Positions 1 to 11,710 of a stretch of 64,000 nucleotides of DNA are shown here, piece after piece; within the stretch, counting starts at the first letter, position 1; every line of letters starts with the position of its first letter. The notes beneath the pieces are model-generated. The model was not told where the DNA came from. It was given only the letters and a program-made list of their open reading frames with translations, and made no database searches. The DNA comes from Pyrrhosoma nymphula (taxonomy: Eukaryota > Arthropoda > Insecta > Odonata > Coenagrionidae), in contig OY754338.1 in NCBI GenBank assembly GCA_963573305.1, forward strand, positions 18,784,192-18,848,191, in the 5' to 3' direction. A program made the translations under genes and the position numbers.

Positions 1-3000
1 AAAGTGCGTACGCATCGATCACTTTCGTACTCTTTTCCGGATCACAAAAGCACTTTGCATTACGAAGTCTCGGTGGTGGTGGGAGCAGTGTTGTGACGAA
101 ATGGCTTAATCGTGTAGTCGCGTGACTCCGCCTGTGATGGCTGTCGCTGGGCGCTTTCATCGTTTGATTGATGTCTGAATTGAAGCAATGCGCGTGTTTC
201 GGAAGTCGGGCCTCGGATTCCTGCGGTGGCCTCGTACCCCAGGGGGGGGGGGGGTCGCGTGCCACACCCCCGCACCCCAAAGCCTTTCCAGCGGCAGCAG
301 CAGGTACGGGGAAGCAAGTTAAACATTCCATGGGATAGGTAAACGGTGGATGGACGCCACTGAAAACAATCGAGGATTCCCAGCTAGACATAATTGGCTT
401 TCCACCAATTATTGGCGCGTTCTGTGACAGTTTGCTGGACTTCAAATACCCGGGTCTACATTGCTAGGTCATCCATGTAGCCATAAGTGCTATACAGAAC
501 GTCGCTTGGCAAATTCAGTCTCTAGTTCAGCATCTTTCTCGAACTTGCCTATTTCCCCCTTCATCTATTCCATCCAGAAATTCAAGATTTGTTAACCAAA
601 AGGTTTTCCCACCGACACGCATTACCACGATACACATTTCCGCGTCCTTTTCATAATCTTGTTGCATACTTCAAATATCAATCATCAAATTCCTTCAACT
701 ACATGTAAACAATGTCGAACAAAAATTTGTTATTTTTCATCCTCTATTCAAGGTAAATGCTCACTGGAACAAATTCAAATTCGGCGATCTACTACCTTGG
801 GCAATTCTACGCATTTCTTGCTTTATCCAATTTGAAGTCAGTGTCCTCTGCAAAGATGATATAAGATCATATAATTATTTAATATTTTCGGAAGTTAATG
901 ATATATTACGTATGATATTCATTATCTACAATACTCATTCCACCCATTACAATAATTTGATCTATATGCTCTGCTCCACCTTGATAATAAACTGAAATTT
1001 TCATAAAATGCCTTTATATAGGGATTTGCCTTACCTAATTAGCGCTTACCATTATGCGCAACCTTTAGAAACAAAAAAACAAGATGCATTGTGAATATGA
1101 ATGTATTTTTAAGTAACACTGACCTCAAAACTGAAGCCAGAAGAGAAATCCTACAATGTTTTGAGTATATTTGGAATTATCTTTTAAATAAAAGTCTTAA
1201 CATTTATTAATAATTGCAAACACATGTAATGAAAAAGCAATGTAGCAAATTTGACTGAAAATTGTACAACATATCCCTAGCTATTGTTTCAAATAATTAT
1301 TCTCTGTTTTTAGATCACATGAAGTTCACTCAAACAAAAAACTTCACTGAAGAAATATTAAACCAATTTCTCGCTAGGATGAAAAAATATATGATAAATT
1401 CGGTGGAGAGTAAGCTATTTTCGGTATTTTACAATGTAAAAATATCCAAGAAAGAGGTCTTACTAATTTTCCTAAAAAGTCTCTGCCAGCTGTGATGGTG
1501 GTGTGACATAATGGCTGACGACCAGAGTTAGCTCAACCAACGAGCGTATTCTAAATACCTCCACTATTACTAAAAACCAAAATTACCCGGATAATGCCTC
1601 TCATTAAAGAGACTCAGTCGTGTGACACGTAATTGAGTTTGCTATTCTTCACAAAACGTGAGGGAATACGAGAACTCAATTAGCTAATGGCGTTTATCCT
1701 TTCAAAGGAAAATCCCACTCCCTATTCATAAAATTACTCCAATGCCCACTCTTCACTAATGGAAATCCAGAGCCAATTAAAATTTAGATTATGAACACCA
1801 AGATTCTCTTATGTGTGGTGACATCCTGCCAAACATATGGTGCCTCCAGACGTGAAAACATTCATACACACCGGAGTGAGCATTCGCTCCGGTTTTGTGC
1901 GGTGAAAACATTATTGATTAACTCCGTCGTAATTACGAGGCAAGAAAGGTGGTAAGCGGGAAAATTCCAGGTCCTCTTAAAGACGCAGATGCATCATTCA
2001 ATGACAAATAGTGAGAAATATAAGAAGCAATTACGTCGGATTAAAATAGAACATGAATTGAGCAAATTAACAAAATTTAACCTAACTGGCAACATTTCAC
2101 GATTTGAAACTAACTTTCACATCATAGCAGTGCCAAGAGATCTACACCGTGTAACTTATAAGTAGTAATACTTCTTCATATTTCAAATGCTTCCTTTGTC
2201 TCGAAATTCCATGTTTACAGCCACGAGAATCCCACAGTCGACAAAGGACATAGAAAAAGACAAATTCTGAAGGAAAGAGAATTGCATAATTTTAGGGCTA
2301 ATACATTCCTTTTCATGGACAGCATGCTTGCATTAGAAACGCGTAGAAAGTAGTGTTATAAATTATAAGCGCCAGAATACTCGATTACTCTACAAGTAAA
2401 TGCTTCAAAAGGAAAGAAAATGGGGTATCTAGGCCGAACTAACTCCGAATTAACTGAAATCCTTAATCTGGATCCTCGTAACGCAGTTGGAGTTTAATTA
2501 CCACTGGACTTACTGCCGCATTAAAAGCAGGGATTCCAAAATCCAACAGTGATGGGTGAACATAGCATTAAGAGAAAAATCTACAAAAAAGCAGCCAGGG
2601 ATTTCACTACCATGTGAATTAGAGAAATTTAATTCAAGTGAGTGTAAACTTCAAAGGTTTTATTTCCCGTCCTTTACGCTTGAAATTAGTCAAACCAGTA
2701 ATTCTGATTTTTTTTAACTGTGTCACTCATTAGCTGAGGGGGAAATAAACATTGGAGAAAAAACTCAGTGCGTATGCGCACTCGCCTAATTTCCACTGAG
2801 GTTGAAATCGACGCATCAACCAACGCCCGGCAGCTGCTTTCCCCATTCCGTTCGCGGAAAGCGTTTCAAAAATACTTCCCCTCTCTAATTTCAAGCCGTT
2901 CTGTTTAAGAGGAATAAGGTTCATTATATTGCAGATATAAGGCACTACCGCGTTTCATTACTTCAACGGAAGCATGTTCAGCTGATAGAGAGTGTGGGAA

Positions 3001-3130
3001 GGCCAATGAGTTGATAATGAGAGAAATAAGATATTTCACATTGAATAAGATGCACTTGAAATTTACAGCAAGCATTAGGAACCGTTAAAAATAATAGGTC
3101 AAGTTATAAGTTTAGCATGAAAGAAGCAAA
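1..3130. other. Non-coding, AT-rich; no gene recognised
   Basis: No ORF here resembles a known protein. The first 330 bases are GC-richer than the rest and carry a run of 13 G (242-254). A short hairpin (ACCGGAG at 1870-1876 pairing with CTCCGGT about ten bases on) sits between two copies of GTGAAAACATT. The remainder is AT-rich sequence without a repeat I can classify. Confidence 0.6.
242..254 (+). repeat. Poly-G run (13 G)
   Basis: Uninterrupted run of 13 G followed by CpG- and C-rich sequence. It is the first of several long G runs on this strand (8633-8644, 39880-39889, 57172-57182, 60253-60272). Confidence 0.9.
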
Positions 3131-3960
3131 TGCCCATGCGTGAATAAGCCGAAGGATGAAAGGGAAACTTGAAGGCAACCTCTCGGAAAACCAATTTGGA
3201 TTTAGGAAGAACAGAGGAACCATAAAGGCCATAATCTGCCTGAGATTAATGGCAGAGGAAACGATACATGTGAATAATCCGCTGTATGAGGCATTCATGG
3301 ACTTAGAGAAAGACTTCGACAACGTGGAGCGGAACAAGATGTTCGTGTTGTTGGAGTATCTCGGAAATGAGTACAACGACAGAAGAATCTACCAGCTATA
3401 CAAGAAGCAAGTCGTCACAATGTTAATGAGAGATGGAAGAAAAATAGAAGATAAAATTAAAAATGGAGTTAGCAAAGGGTGCAACCTCTCACCAGCAATG
3501 CTTAACATACCTATACTTGGTTGAGGCAATACGAGTAGCACAAGCAATGGGACTGAACGAAATTAAGATTTAAGGAAAATAAATAAACATGCACCACTCC
3601 CCAGGCGGTATCGCAGTCATAGGAGGAAATCGTGATGGTCTTATCACTGAAAAAAATGGACAAATTTCTACAATAATATAACATGAACCTACACAAGAAG
3701 AGGGCTAAAATCCTAGAATGCGAAAGAAGAGAGATATTAGAACAAGTGGGTTCCGTCACCGACCTCGGAAGTGCCATTACGTGGGACTTAAGAAGTACGA
3801 TGGGCATCAAGTGTAAAAAAACCCAAGTTATGAAAGTTTACATGATGAAAAAATACTTGCTAAGAATGTGTTTGAATAAGAACGTAAAAGTTGTTTGTGA
3901 TAGTTGTCTTTACACGTGTGATGACGGAGAACTAATTATTTATTCTGTATGGCATTAAAA
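3130..3960 (+). pseudogene. RTE-type LINE reverse transcriptase relic
   Basis: An open stretch at 3156-3524 encodes RT finger/palm sequence. It contains ENQFGFRKNRGT, then a palm A-like segment AFMDLEKDFDNVE, then QLYKKQVVTMLMRDGR and GVSKGCNLSPAM, the equivalent of the usual (V)RQGC-LSP block. Stops and shifts follow. The next blocks can still be read: IRVAQAMGLNEIKI, then IAVIGGNRDGLI, where the preceding YADD box is lost. At 3683-3958 comes LEQVGSVTDLGSAITWD, the post-palm segment of RTE elements. The order matches the minus-strand RTE at 24-27 kb, and both share the LGNEYNDRRIYQLYK / LGLDYNDRRIIYQLYK segment. Endonuclease and C-terminal parts are missing. It is a dead fragment. The RTE clade comes from motif similarity; the family is undetermined. 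Confidence 0.85.
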
Positions 3961-6680
3961 TTTTAATAATTTCCATTTAGCTACTGAATATTTCTCTAAC
4001 ATTTATCAATTTAATATATATGTTGCTGCAAGTATGATAAATATTTTGAGAATAAACATCATAATAAACGCTTCTTTAAGTTTAAATGATGAAATAATTT
4101 CAATAACACTTCATACAAAGGAAAGGTTCCTTAAAAAATTAAATATGGGTCCATCAGACCCAGTGCGACAAACGGAGGGTAAAATATATTCCATGAATAC
4201 TCCATCTTCCGTTTGACATCACTACTATGGAACTACCATTATGATTACTATCCCAGGTCGTACACATTTCTGGGCAAGGCTATCTAAATTTAAGTTAATG
4301 AGGCGAGGAATGATTAATTAGAGAGCCTCTCCTTAAACTCTACTGACCTGAAAATCATATATCTATGAAAGGCAATTCTTTATATTTATCCATTTCCAGA
4401 AATGGTTGTGGATAATAAGTAGGAGATAAGGAAAACTAACGGTTGGTGACAGTTTACGCCTAATTTTAGCATATCTGTCTGCAATACGTCTGCTTGTGTG
4501 CAGATGGCTCTAAAAATACCAGAACGAGGAGAAATATGTTTCGAAATAGTATAAAAAAGTAAGGTTTCACAATAGCTTGGATTCCGCTTTCTTTAAGCCT
4601 CCGAAACACGAAAAAAGTGGAGGCACACAAAAAGCAAAAGAAAAAAAACTCAGCAGAATACCATACGTAAAAGACGGATATAGTGCATTGGACGTACGAT
4701 GAGACAAAATATGCTTGTTAGAATCATATAGTTAGGGAATAACAGTGGGTTCTAAGGTGAGCGTAAAAGGCAATGGCAAACGAAATGTCATTCGGGAAGT
4801 AAGAGCCACAGGAAAGTGACGGAGGTGGACTGGTATATGGAAGAATAGGAACGACAATTTGATAGGGAAGGTATCCAATCTTAATCCTTCACCGTAAAGA
4901 GTTGGAAAATACGGTACATATCTCAGGAATCATCGCAGCTCATTTACCTTTACCTAATGTGTTAATTCAGTATATATTCAGGCAATGTGAACAAGCTTTA
5001 AAAAATAGTAAAAACGATTCCCATGATTTTTCTGTAACGCCAAATTTTTATGTTAAGGAAGAATTAAAGATCCTCACTCACTAGTAAAATCTTTGGTCCA
5101 GGAAAGGGTTAAGATTGAAACCGCAGAGTATCGCTCAGAGATATTTAGAATTTGCACCCAATTCTATATCAAATATCAATATATATATATACATACAAAG
5201 ATATCGCGTATCCCAGTCGAAAAACAGCAGCATCACAACGTCTCCATATCTCCCTAACTCTGTAAGCGAAAGCGACTCGAAAATATGAGTTAGAGGGGAA
5301 GGATGAGATAAGAGCGGAAAAAATATGGCTAAGTTTTAATGCGAGAGGACTAATAATGAACGGAGAGAAAAAATTAAAATCGCGCAGCGAAAGCCGTAGG
5401 ATAATGGGCAGGAAATGAAAAGGCTAGGGTTTAGAGGGGAGGGCAGGGAGGGTGGGTCGGGGGGATGGGACGAGGGTCAGGTGGCGAATATAAGGGCGAA
5501 GTAGAGGAATGGGAGCGAAGACTGGTGATGCTTTAATGAAAGTCTGGCATGACGATCCAAGGTTAAACCTCCAGAAAACATAATATGACGCGGTAAGCCC
5601 AAAGTTATCCAAAGGTGCGAAAATTCTCATTCACATGTTTGCGTGATTAGGAAACTTAATTGTCATTTTTTTCTGCCAAAATATTTTCCTCCATCTGAAT
5701 AATAAAGGTGTTTTACCGGGAAATCTGTGGTATAAACGATATTAACCACTCTTTGTCATCATAATTAACACAGCTTACTAAATATCAGAGAATCACTCTT
5801 TTTTGCTTTGAAATAGTAGGTAGGTCGAAAAAGTGTTTAGCGGAATAAATTAGACATTCTATGCTTGAAGAGAGTAAAAATGAAATACTTCGTTAAATAG
5901 TCTTTCCACCTCACGATGTCTTTGAATGTAACTTTTTTGTAAATCTTTATTCTGGCTCTCCAATCTATTTAATTGAGCCATCAAAATATACTTTAAACTT
6001 CCGTCGTTGTGAGCAAAAATTTGCTCAGGAATCACGCTGATTCATTTGCCTCTATTACAATTGAAATCGATATTACCGCTTATTTTTTTAAGTTGTTAAG
6101 TGTATAGGTTCAGGACGATTATCCGCGTTAGGTTTTTAGAACCGCAGAATTTTTCTAATCTCATGTATGCCCAGATCTTATTCTCGCACCATACATCAGA
6201 TCCAAGAGATCTTTCCACCCAACAGCCACTACAATATATTCCATCCAAAGACAGAGTTAACTGGCTGAGGCTCGATACCCACCAAAGGGAGAAGTCCTGA
6301 TGTGAATACCAATTTGGAAATAAAATGACCTGAACTGATATCGAAGGTCTAAAGCAAAAAGGTGAGGACCTTGCATGCGGGAAATGTATCAAGAATGGTC
6401 ATAAATAGTTAATGTTCCTGTTTTCGTTGAGTGTTCGCCATGAAAATACTGAAACTCAATTGAAATATTCCATAAGTTTGCCTTAATACCGTTGGGAAAT
6501 ATTCTAATGTTCGATTTAGAAGTAAGTATTCGAATGAAAAATAATGGAATTAAGCTGTCGGAATACAGGAATCAGCGTGTTTAGCGAGATAGTTCCCTAG
6601 TCAAAATGGAGACATTTTACAATTTTGTTATTTAATTTCATGCTCTGTAAAAAGTAGGAAATAAACATTGTAAGATTATT
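3961..6680. other. Non-coding, AT-rich
   Basis: No coding sequence recognised. It holds a short (TA)n tract near 5180-5195 and a G-rich patch near 5425-5490 with several GGG/GGGG runs that could form a quadruplex. The ORF at 4902-5084 has no recognisable domain and is probably chance. Confidence 0.55.
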
Positions 6681-7128
6681 GACGTAAAAATATAGCTATA
6701 TATGAAAAAATTTCTTAGTATTTAAATAAATATATTCTCAATAATCTCTAACTTGACTCATTTTTTCACGCCGTACAGAAGCCTTCAAAATAACAGGTTT
6801 TTTCGCGATTCTGTAATAATTACTGCGATTACCAATAGATTAATTTTTATACATAGTTGATAAAACATACAAACTACATACCACTAGTTTTTTTTACGAA
6901 ATATAGGTGTTATACATTCCTAATTTTCACAATATTCTCGCTTTGGAGCGCATAGCGGTAATCAATTCCACGTAAAACAGCTTGTATTTTCAGGCAAATT
7001 GCTCAAAAACCAGTTTGGCAAGGGGTTAATATTTTGATATCATTGGAAAAATGGGGATTGTTTTTTTTAAATGAGGTCAAGTTCATCAAATTTAAATGAA
7101 GTGATCTTTCGCTCAAACTACCTTAACG
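6680..7128 (+). repeat. Dispersed repeat R1, copy A (unclassified)
   Basis: Aligns by eye, over its whole length, to the reverse complement of 18871-19300. Shared anchors in order are AAAATATAGCTAT, TTTTTTCAC..GTAC, GCGATT.TGTAA, AACATACAAACTACA, CAATATTCTC, AAATTGCTC, GGCAAGGGGTTAA, TTTTGATAT..TTGGAAAAATG, GAGGTCA and TTTCGCTCAAA. The copies differ by many substitutions and small indels, so the family is old. No ORF, terminal repeat, tRNA head or LINE tail was recognised. The G-rich island at 7.13 kb starts exactly where the homology ends. Confidence 0.8.
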
Positions 7129-7410
7129 GGAGGAGCGATTCGAATGTGAGGCTGGTCGCGGTGCATAGGGGGTTGTGGGAGTTTCTGAGAGCAAAAGGGG
7201 GTGGCGTGGAGGAGGAGGGGGAGGGGGTGAGTGGCAGTCAGGGAGGAGCGTGAAGGGGAGCCGGGGGTGACGTGGAGGGAACAAGAGAGTTGTTTAGTTT
7301 CGGAAGAGTCATCAAGAGGGAAGTGTCGTACACCCGTGGGGCGTTCTTCATCTCCACATCGAGAAAAGTTGAGTAAGACGAGCGGGGGAGGAGCGGGAGA
7401 AGCAATTCTG
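7129..7410 (+). repeat. G/A-rich island
   Basis: Strand-asymmetric purine-rich stretch with many GGG, GGGG and GGAGG runs on the + strand, flanked by AT-rich DNA. Both strands show overlapping ORFs here only because stop codons are rare in such sequence. It can in principle form G-quadruplex or triplex DNA. Confidence 0.75.
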
Positions 7411-8340
7411 GTCACGATGCTTTCATAATCAGGATTCACGGAAAATTGAACACTGAATGGCAAGCAAATACATAGACATACAATTGACCATAGAAAAATA
7501 AATCGCATATCAATCCACCCGTGTTATACCCTGGGACCTGATATTAAGACTTATTGAATCAAGCGCATCGGCCTTTATGAAATGGTATTCATGAAAAATT
7601 CAGAGAACGTAATTTCCAAGCTGAAAATGATCCGAAAAAACATATTAAACACATATAAATAATAAATTATAGAGACACACTCCAACTGATACAAAAAGGC
7701 AGAAAAAATTGTTTTCCCTATGCACTAGGATTGACTAAAATGAAAACATTGCGAGACATTACAGCTCAACGTTAAGATGCAACTTTCACGAGTTTTGCAC
7801 TCTCAAGGTTTAAGGCATACGATTCTTATTCCACACCTAATATAATATAATACCGCACACACTTGGTTACGGAACAATTAAGAACTAAAGATTCTTTAAA
7901 CGCATTGAGACACTAAGACACTACGTTTAAATAAAAGTTACTTCTTGTATGAAAAGAGCCGTTTCAGGCGTGATCTGGTGGAATTTCATAATTAGAGAAA
8001 ATTGCCAATTTTCCACAATATGAACTTTATATTGTGGAAAATTACCAATTTTCTTTAATTCACTTCTTATACTTTCCTAACTCTCTTTGTCAATCACAAC
8101 TGGTGTCCTATTACCCTACCATAAGTCCCTGAGGCAATTTGTAGGGTTATGTGTAGACCCCGATGCATGTACAAAATATCCGGTTACTGCGACGCCGCAG
8201 AACTAATATTGCACTATCTTACACGAATTAAAGCTTTCGATATTTCGGGAAAAGTGTTGAGCCTGGAATCAGGGGTCTGGCATTGCCATTAAGAAAACCC
8301 TCGAACGCCAGGAGAAAGTGAGGAAAGCCCGCCATAACCT
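7411..8340. other. Non-coding, AT-rich, with one hairpin
   Basis: Nothing recognised apart from the hairpin at 7996-8054. Confidence 0.55.
7996..8054. repeat. Short inverted repeat / hairpin
   Basis: Left arm 7996-8021 and right arm 8029-8054 are 26 bases each and complementary apart from two mismatched positions. The loop is 7 bases (8022-8028). The arms are AT-rich (AGAAAATTG...CACAATAT). It could be a MITE or fold-back remnant, or a pre-miRNA-sized hairpin. No target-site duplication was seen. Confidence 0.85.
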
Positions 8341-8790
8341 CAGAAGCGGAATAAAGACGAGGGAATGAGGAGACGGGAGGAGAGATGTTGGCAAGGGATG
8401 TTGCAGCAGGAGGAGGAAGCGCTCGTTGCAAGCAGGAACATCCTGCGCTCCGTGCTCGGCTTGCTGAGTGAAGGGCTGATGGCAGGGGGTGATGACGTGA
8501 GGAGGAGCAGAGGGGGGGAAGAGACAAGAGGCGAGGAGGACGGTGTGGAGGGATGAGGAAGAGGGCATTGTTGGCGAATCTTGAGGCGAGAGGTTGCGAA
8601 GACATCTGGCGGTAAGAGGGGGATAAGTGGGCGGGGGGGGGGGGTGATGAAGAAGGGAGGGGGAGGGTGGGGGAGAGAGAGGAATGGGATGGTTGAGACG
8701 ATGCTCATGAGAAGGGGCCGCTTTAGCACACTCTCCGCACTGAAGAGAAACGAGAAGACAAACTTTCTCGGAGAAATAGGCTTCACGGAT
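8340..8790 (+). repeat. G/A-rich island with 12-G run
   Basis: Long purine-rich stretch (repeats of AGG, GGAGGA, GGGGGAGGG) including an uninterrupted G12 at 8633-8644. Several ORFs on both strands overlap here (e.g. 8340-8786 minus, serine/proline/leucine-rich). They look like low-complexity artefacts, not genes. Confidence 0.75.
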
Positions 8791-8944
8791 AGGTGAATTG
8801 TATTTACTTACTCTGGGCTAAAGCAATGTTCGGCGTAGCCACCAATGCAATAGTCAAAATATTCTGCTAGTACTGACAATTTGAGGGAATTTACTCAAAT
8901 ATTTAGGACCTTTATTACTGATAATGATTATTGTTTCTTATCTA

Positions 8945-9118
8945 GTGGTACTGGTTATTGCGGTGGCTAGAAGACATTCTTTCCATACCGAGGGCGGTTT
9001 CAAATTCCGGCCATTGCGGAGATTATTTTGTGTAATCCCGTTCCCTCTTAAGGTGCTGCATTGAGAGTACTTCAAGTGTAGTACTCCGTCCATTGAAGGC
9101 GCAACACATGGTTTCCCT
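8945..9118 (+). mobile_element. tRNA-derived SINE, family S1, copy A
   Basis: A tRNA-like head has box A-like TGCGGTGGCTAGAAGAC (8959-8975) and box B-like GGTTTCAAATTCC (8996-9008). The body follows (ATTTTGTGTAATCCCGTTCC, then CTTCAAGTGTAGTACTCCGTCC). The same body occurs in reverse orientation at 20510-20700, so this is a repeated family and not a single tRNA pseudogene. The box spacing fits an internal pol III promoter. No TSD was identified. Confidence 0.7.
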
Positions 9119-9227
9119 CCTTCTTCTATTCCCCGTATAAAACTACCCTTACCAATATATCTTCAACTGTACATTTGGTCTTAGTTGTCTACGAACAAGC
9201 AACAAACGATTTCTTTCCCCATTGAAA

Positions 9228-9345
9228 AATGTGGGGAGCTTAAAAGTGGAATATGCAGATGACCTAACGTTAGTTAATCCGTCTACCTGTGGTAATACAG
9301 GAGAAATTACAACTGGTTTAATAAAACTTAAGATTCATTAACTAA
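9228..9345 (+). pseudogene. Reverse transcriptase scrap with YADD box
   Basis: One frame reads GSLKVEYADDLTLVNP, the RT palm C motif with typical flanks, and then runs open to a stop at 9339-9341. No further RT motif was found on either side. It is probably a short LINE remnant. The clade cannot be decided from so little sequence. Confidence 0.55.
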
Positions 9346-9854
9346 CTCTCAGTCACAGTGTTTAACCTAAAGGTCGGTTTTTTGGCGAGTTCAGAGATTG
9401 CCAACTACTATATCCACCTGAGTATAAAATGAACCACTTATAGAATAGGTGATGATCATCTTCCCAACTCAAATATATTGTTTTCCACTATAAAACCACT
9501 CTCCGAACTCGTTATGAAGCCTAGCAATATTGAAGGAATGATTCCTATTTTCAATTATTTTTTTTAGGGTCACTACCACGATTCATTTACTCAAAGTAGA
9601 TTTCTTTGATATCAAATAGAATATCTCTATCTCTAATAAAATCTAATAGAATAAACTAATTTACTATTATATTCAGTGTTCACGCACCTAAAGTAAATAT
9701 CTATCAGATAACATCACCTAAATTATATCTACTATCTGAATATCCATATTTTGCTTGGTTGCATGCTATAAAGTGGTATTATCTAGCACACAACTGTATT
9801 ATATCTATTAAAAACCATAAAAGTGGAATTTAAATCATATTATTCTTTGAAACA
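9346..9854. other. Non-coding, AT-rich
   Basis: No feature recognised. Confidence 0.5.
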
Positions 9855-10085
9855 CTTACCATGACAAAACTGTGGCGATATTCCAATTTTATTTTAAATA
9901 AAATATGTCAAGGGAAACACTATTCCAATGACTAAAAACTACATCATACTTTTTTTTAACAAAATTCACAAATGTTATCCACAAAAAAATATTGTTACAT
10001 GCGCTGTAAAATTAAAGCCTATTTTGTTATACACAAATGAAAATAATTATGAGGCACGGTTGAAACATTTCAAGAAAAAATATTT
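9855..10085 (+). repeat. Dispersed repeat R2, copy 1 (unclassified)
   Basis: Direct-orientation homologue of 11095-11232 plus 11663-11710. Anchors are ATTCCAATTTTA.TTTAAAT, AAGGGAAA.A.TATTCCAAT, AAAAACTACA, ATTCACA, then TATACACAAA.GAAAATA.TTATG. An ORF of 110 codons (9928-10260) overlaps it but matches no family I know. It has no terminal repeats I can define. Confidence 0.65.
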
Positions 10086-10259
10086 TAACTCATTTCATGA
10101 TGCGATTTTACAAGCATGCAAAAAGACACCATGTGAATCGAAACGACCGAAACGCTTCAAAAATACCGCAAAACATGTATATACATTTATAGATCCGGAG
10201 GTGATTATTCATATGCATACAATGCCGTCCTGTTCACCTAAAAGTGCATGGCGAAAGTA

Positions 10260-10560
10260 ACATGAGGTTTTTATCTCGGAGAAATCAACGCGCTCACTGG
10301 CTGCTGAACAGGACGTGAGAAAGAATGGAGGTTCGCTCACTCTGTTGCCTTTTACGCCAAATGAAGTGATTACGTTAAACAAGAACAAGCGCACGATTTC
10401 GTTCGAGTGCTCACAGTCGTACGAGGCCTTCCTTTCCACTCAATTTATCCAAATTAGGGGTGCCGGGGACGCCAGGGGGGCCCACGAAAGCCATTTCCAG
10501 GGGCCCCTACCCCCAAGGGCGAAACGAACGGAGGTCACGCACTGACATGGACACGACACG
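10260..10560. other. GC-richer patch, no gene recognised
   Basis: A CpG-containing stretch with a G/C-rich core near 10455-10520 (GGGGGGCCC, GGGGCCCC). Short ORFs run on both strands without recognisable protein similarity. Confidence 0.4.
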
Positions 10561-10609
10561 TACCGGAGGACACATACCGACATCATTATTATCTACATTT
10601 TAAATCATT

Positions 10610-10726
10610 ATTATATATATATATATTCATTTATGACTTCTTTGTATTGTAATATATTTTGTTTTTATTACAACGCTTTTATTTGGGGGATACGTGTAAG
10701 CGTTAAAAAATTATTATTATTATTAT
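10610..10726. repeat. Microsatellites (TA)n and (TTA)n
   Basis: A TA-dinucleotide tract near 10610-10628 and an ATT/TTA trinucleotide tract near 10708-10726. Confidence 0.85.
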
Positions 10727-11094
10727 GCCAAAAATTGCACATAAACTCACTGCGTACATTATCGCGGGCTTACTCAAGCACATATGAACTCCAGTCTCAC
10801 TAATGGAAGCCCTTCCGGATTTAACTCTTCGGACACAGGAGAACTAAGTACTGGACCTCATTCGAACTTTATTTTCTTTTCAATAGCTAAATACAGAGCG
10901 TATTTGAAAAATTGATGATTTAGCGAGCGAAATCCATGAGTTAAAAAATTATAGTTGGTTATAAATTATAGGTAAAAAATTACATCATGAAGACAAATAC
11001 CGAATTCACGGTAGAAAGTAATCACCAAGGTAAAAAGTGTTGTGCCTTGTGTGACATTATGTTTTTAATAATCTGAGACTCAATCTCTCAAGCG
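10727..11094. other. Non-coding
   Basis: No gene or classified repeat seen. Confidence 0.5.
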
Positions 11095-11710
11095 CTTAGC
11101 ACAACCAAACTTTGGTTAAATTCCAATTTTACTTTAAATTAAAGATGCAAAGGGAAAAATTATTCCAATAACAAAAAACTACACCGCACTTTTGAAAACA
11201 ATATTCACAGAGTTTCTCCACTACAAAAAATATATATATATATATATAAAGAAAAGGAAATAAATATAAAAGTATAAGCTAGCAACAAGGCGGTGAGGTT
11301 GGGGAAGGATAGAAAAGTACATCAGTGGACACTCACTGGCAGATGATCCATGACGACACCGGTGTCGACTGCTTCGAGTAGCTTTCGGGCTAAGGACCCT
11401 CCACTCCCTCCCACCCCCTTTGCACTTCCTTCCAAACAATCACCTTTCCCCAAAAACAACCCCGTATCAAGACATACCCTAAACTCTCAACGCCAGTGTG
11501 ACACTCCTTAGTAGTGATCTTCTCCAGCTAAAGAAGGGTCCTTAGCCCGAAAGCTCCTCTAATCAGTGGACACTGGTGTCGTCATGGATCATCTGCCAGT
11601 GAGTTTCCACTGATTTACTTTTCCCAACCTCAACGCCTTATTACTAGCTTATATATATCTGCTTTTATACACAAAGGAAAATAGTTATGGGGAACGAATC
11701 CAAAATTTCC
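11095..11710 (+). repeat. Dispersed repeat R2, copy 2, split by a fold-back
   Basis: Homology to 9855-10085 covers 11095-11232, stops at a (AT)n tract, and resumes at about 11663 (TATACACAAAGGAAAATAGTTATG). Everything between belongs to the fold-back at 11258-11675. The uninterrupted copy 1 has only about 30 bases at the equivalent place. Confidence 0.6.
11258..11675. mobile_element. Large fold-back repeat with hammerhead-like motif
   Basis: Left arm about 11258-11400 and right arm about 11534-11675 are inverted copies. Shared blocks are TATAAGCTAG, AAGGCG.TGAGGTTGGG, ATCAGTGGA.ACTCACTGGC, AGATGATCCATGACGACACC and GCTTTCGGGCTAAGGACCCT. The spacer is about 130 bases. On the + strand the right arm reads CTAAAGA (11528-11534), a short GGG..CCC hairpin, then GAAAGC (11549-11554). 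This resembles the CUGANGA - stem II - GAAA core of hammerhead ribozymes with one core change. Penelope-like elements carry hammerheads in terminal repeats that are often inverted; the assignment to them is inference. Confidence 0.6.

Noticed and set aside
8340..8786. 148-codon minus ORF
   Set aside because: Ser/Pro/Leu low-complexity translation of a purine-rich island; other frames are equally open.
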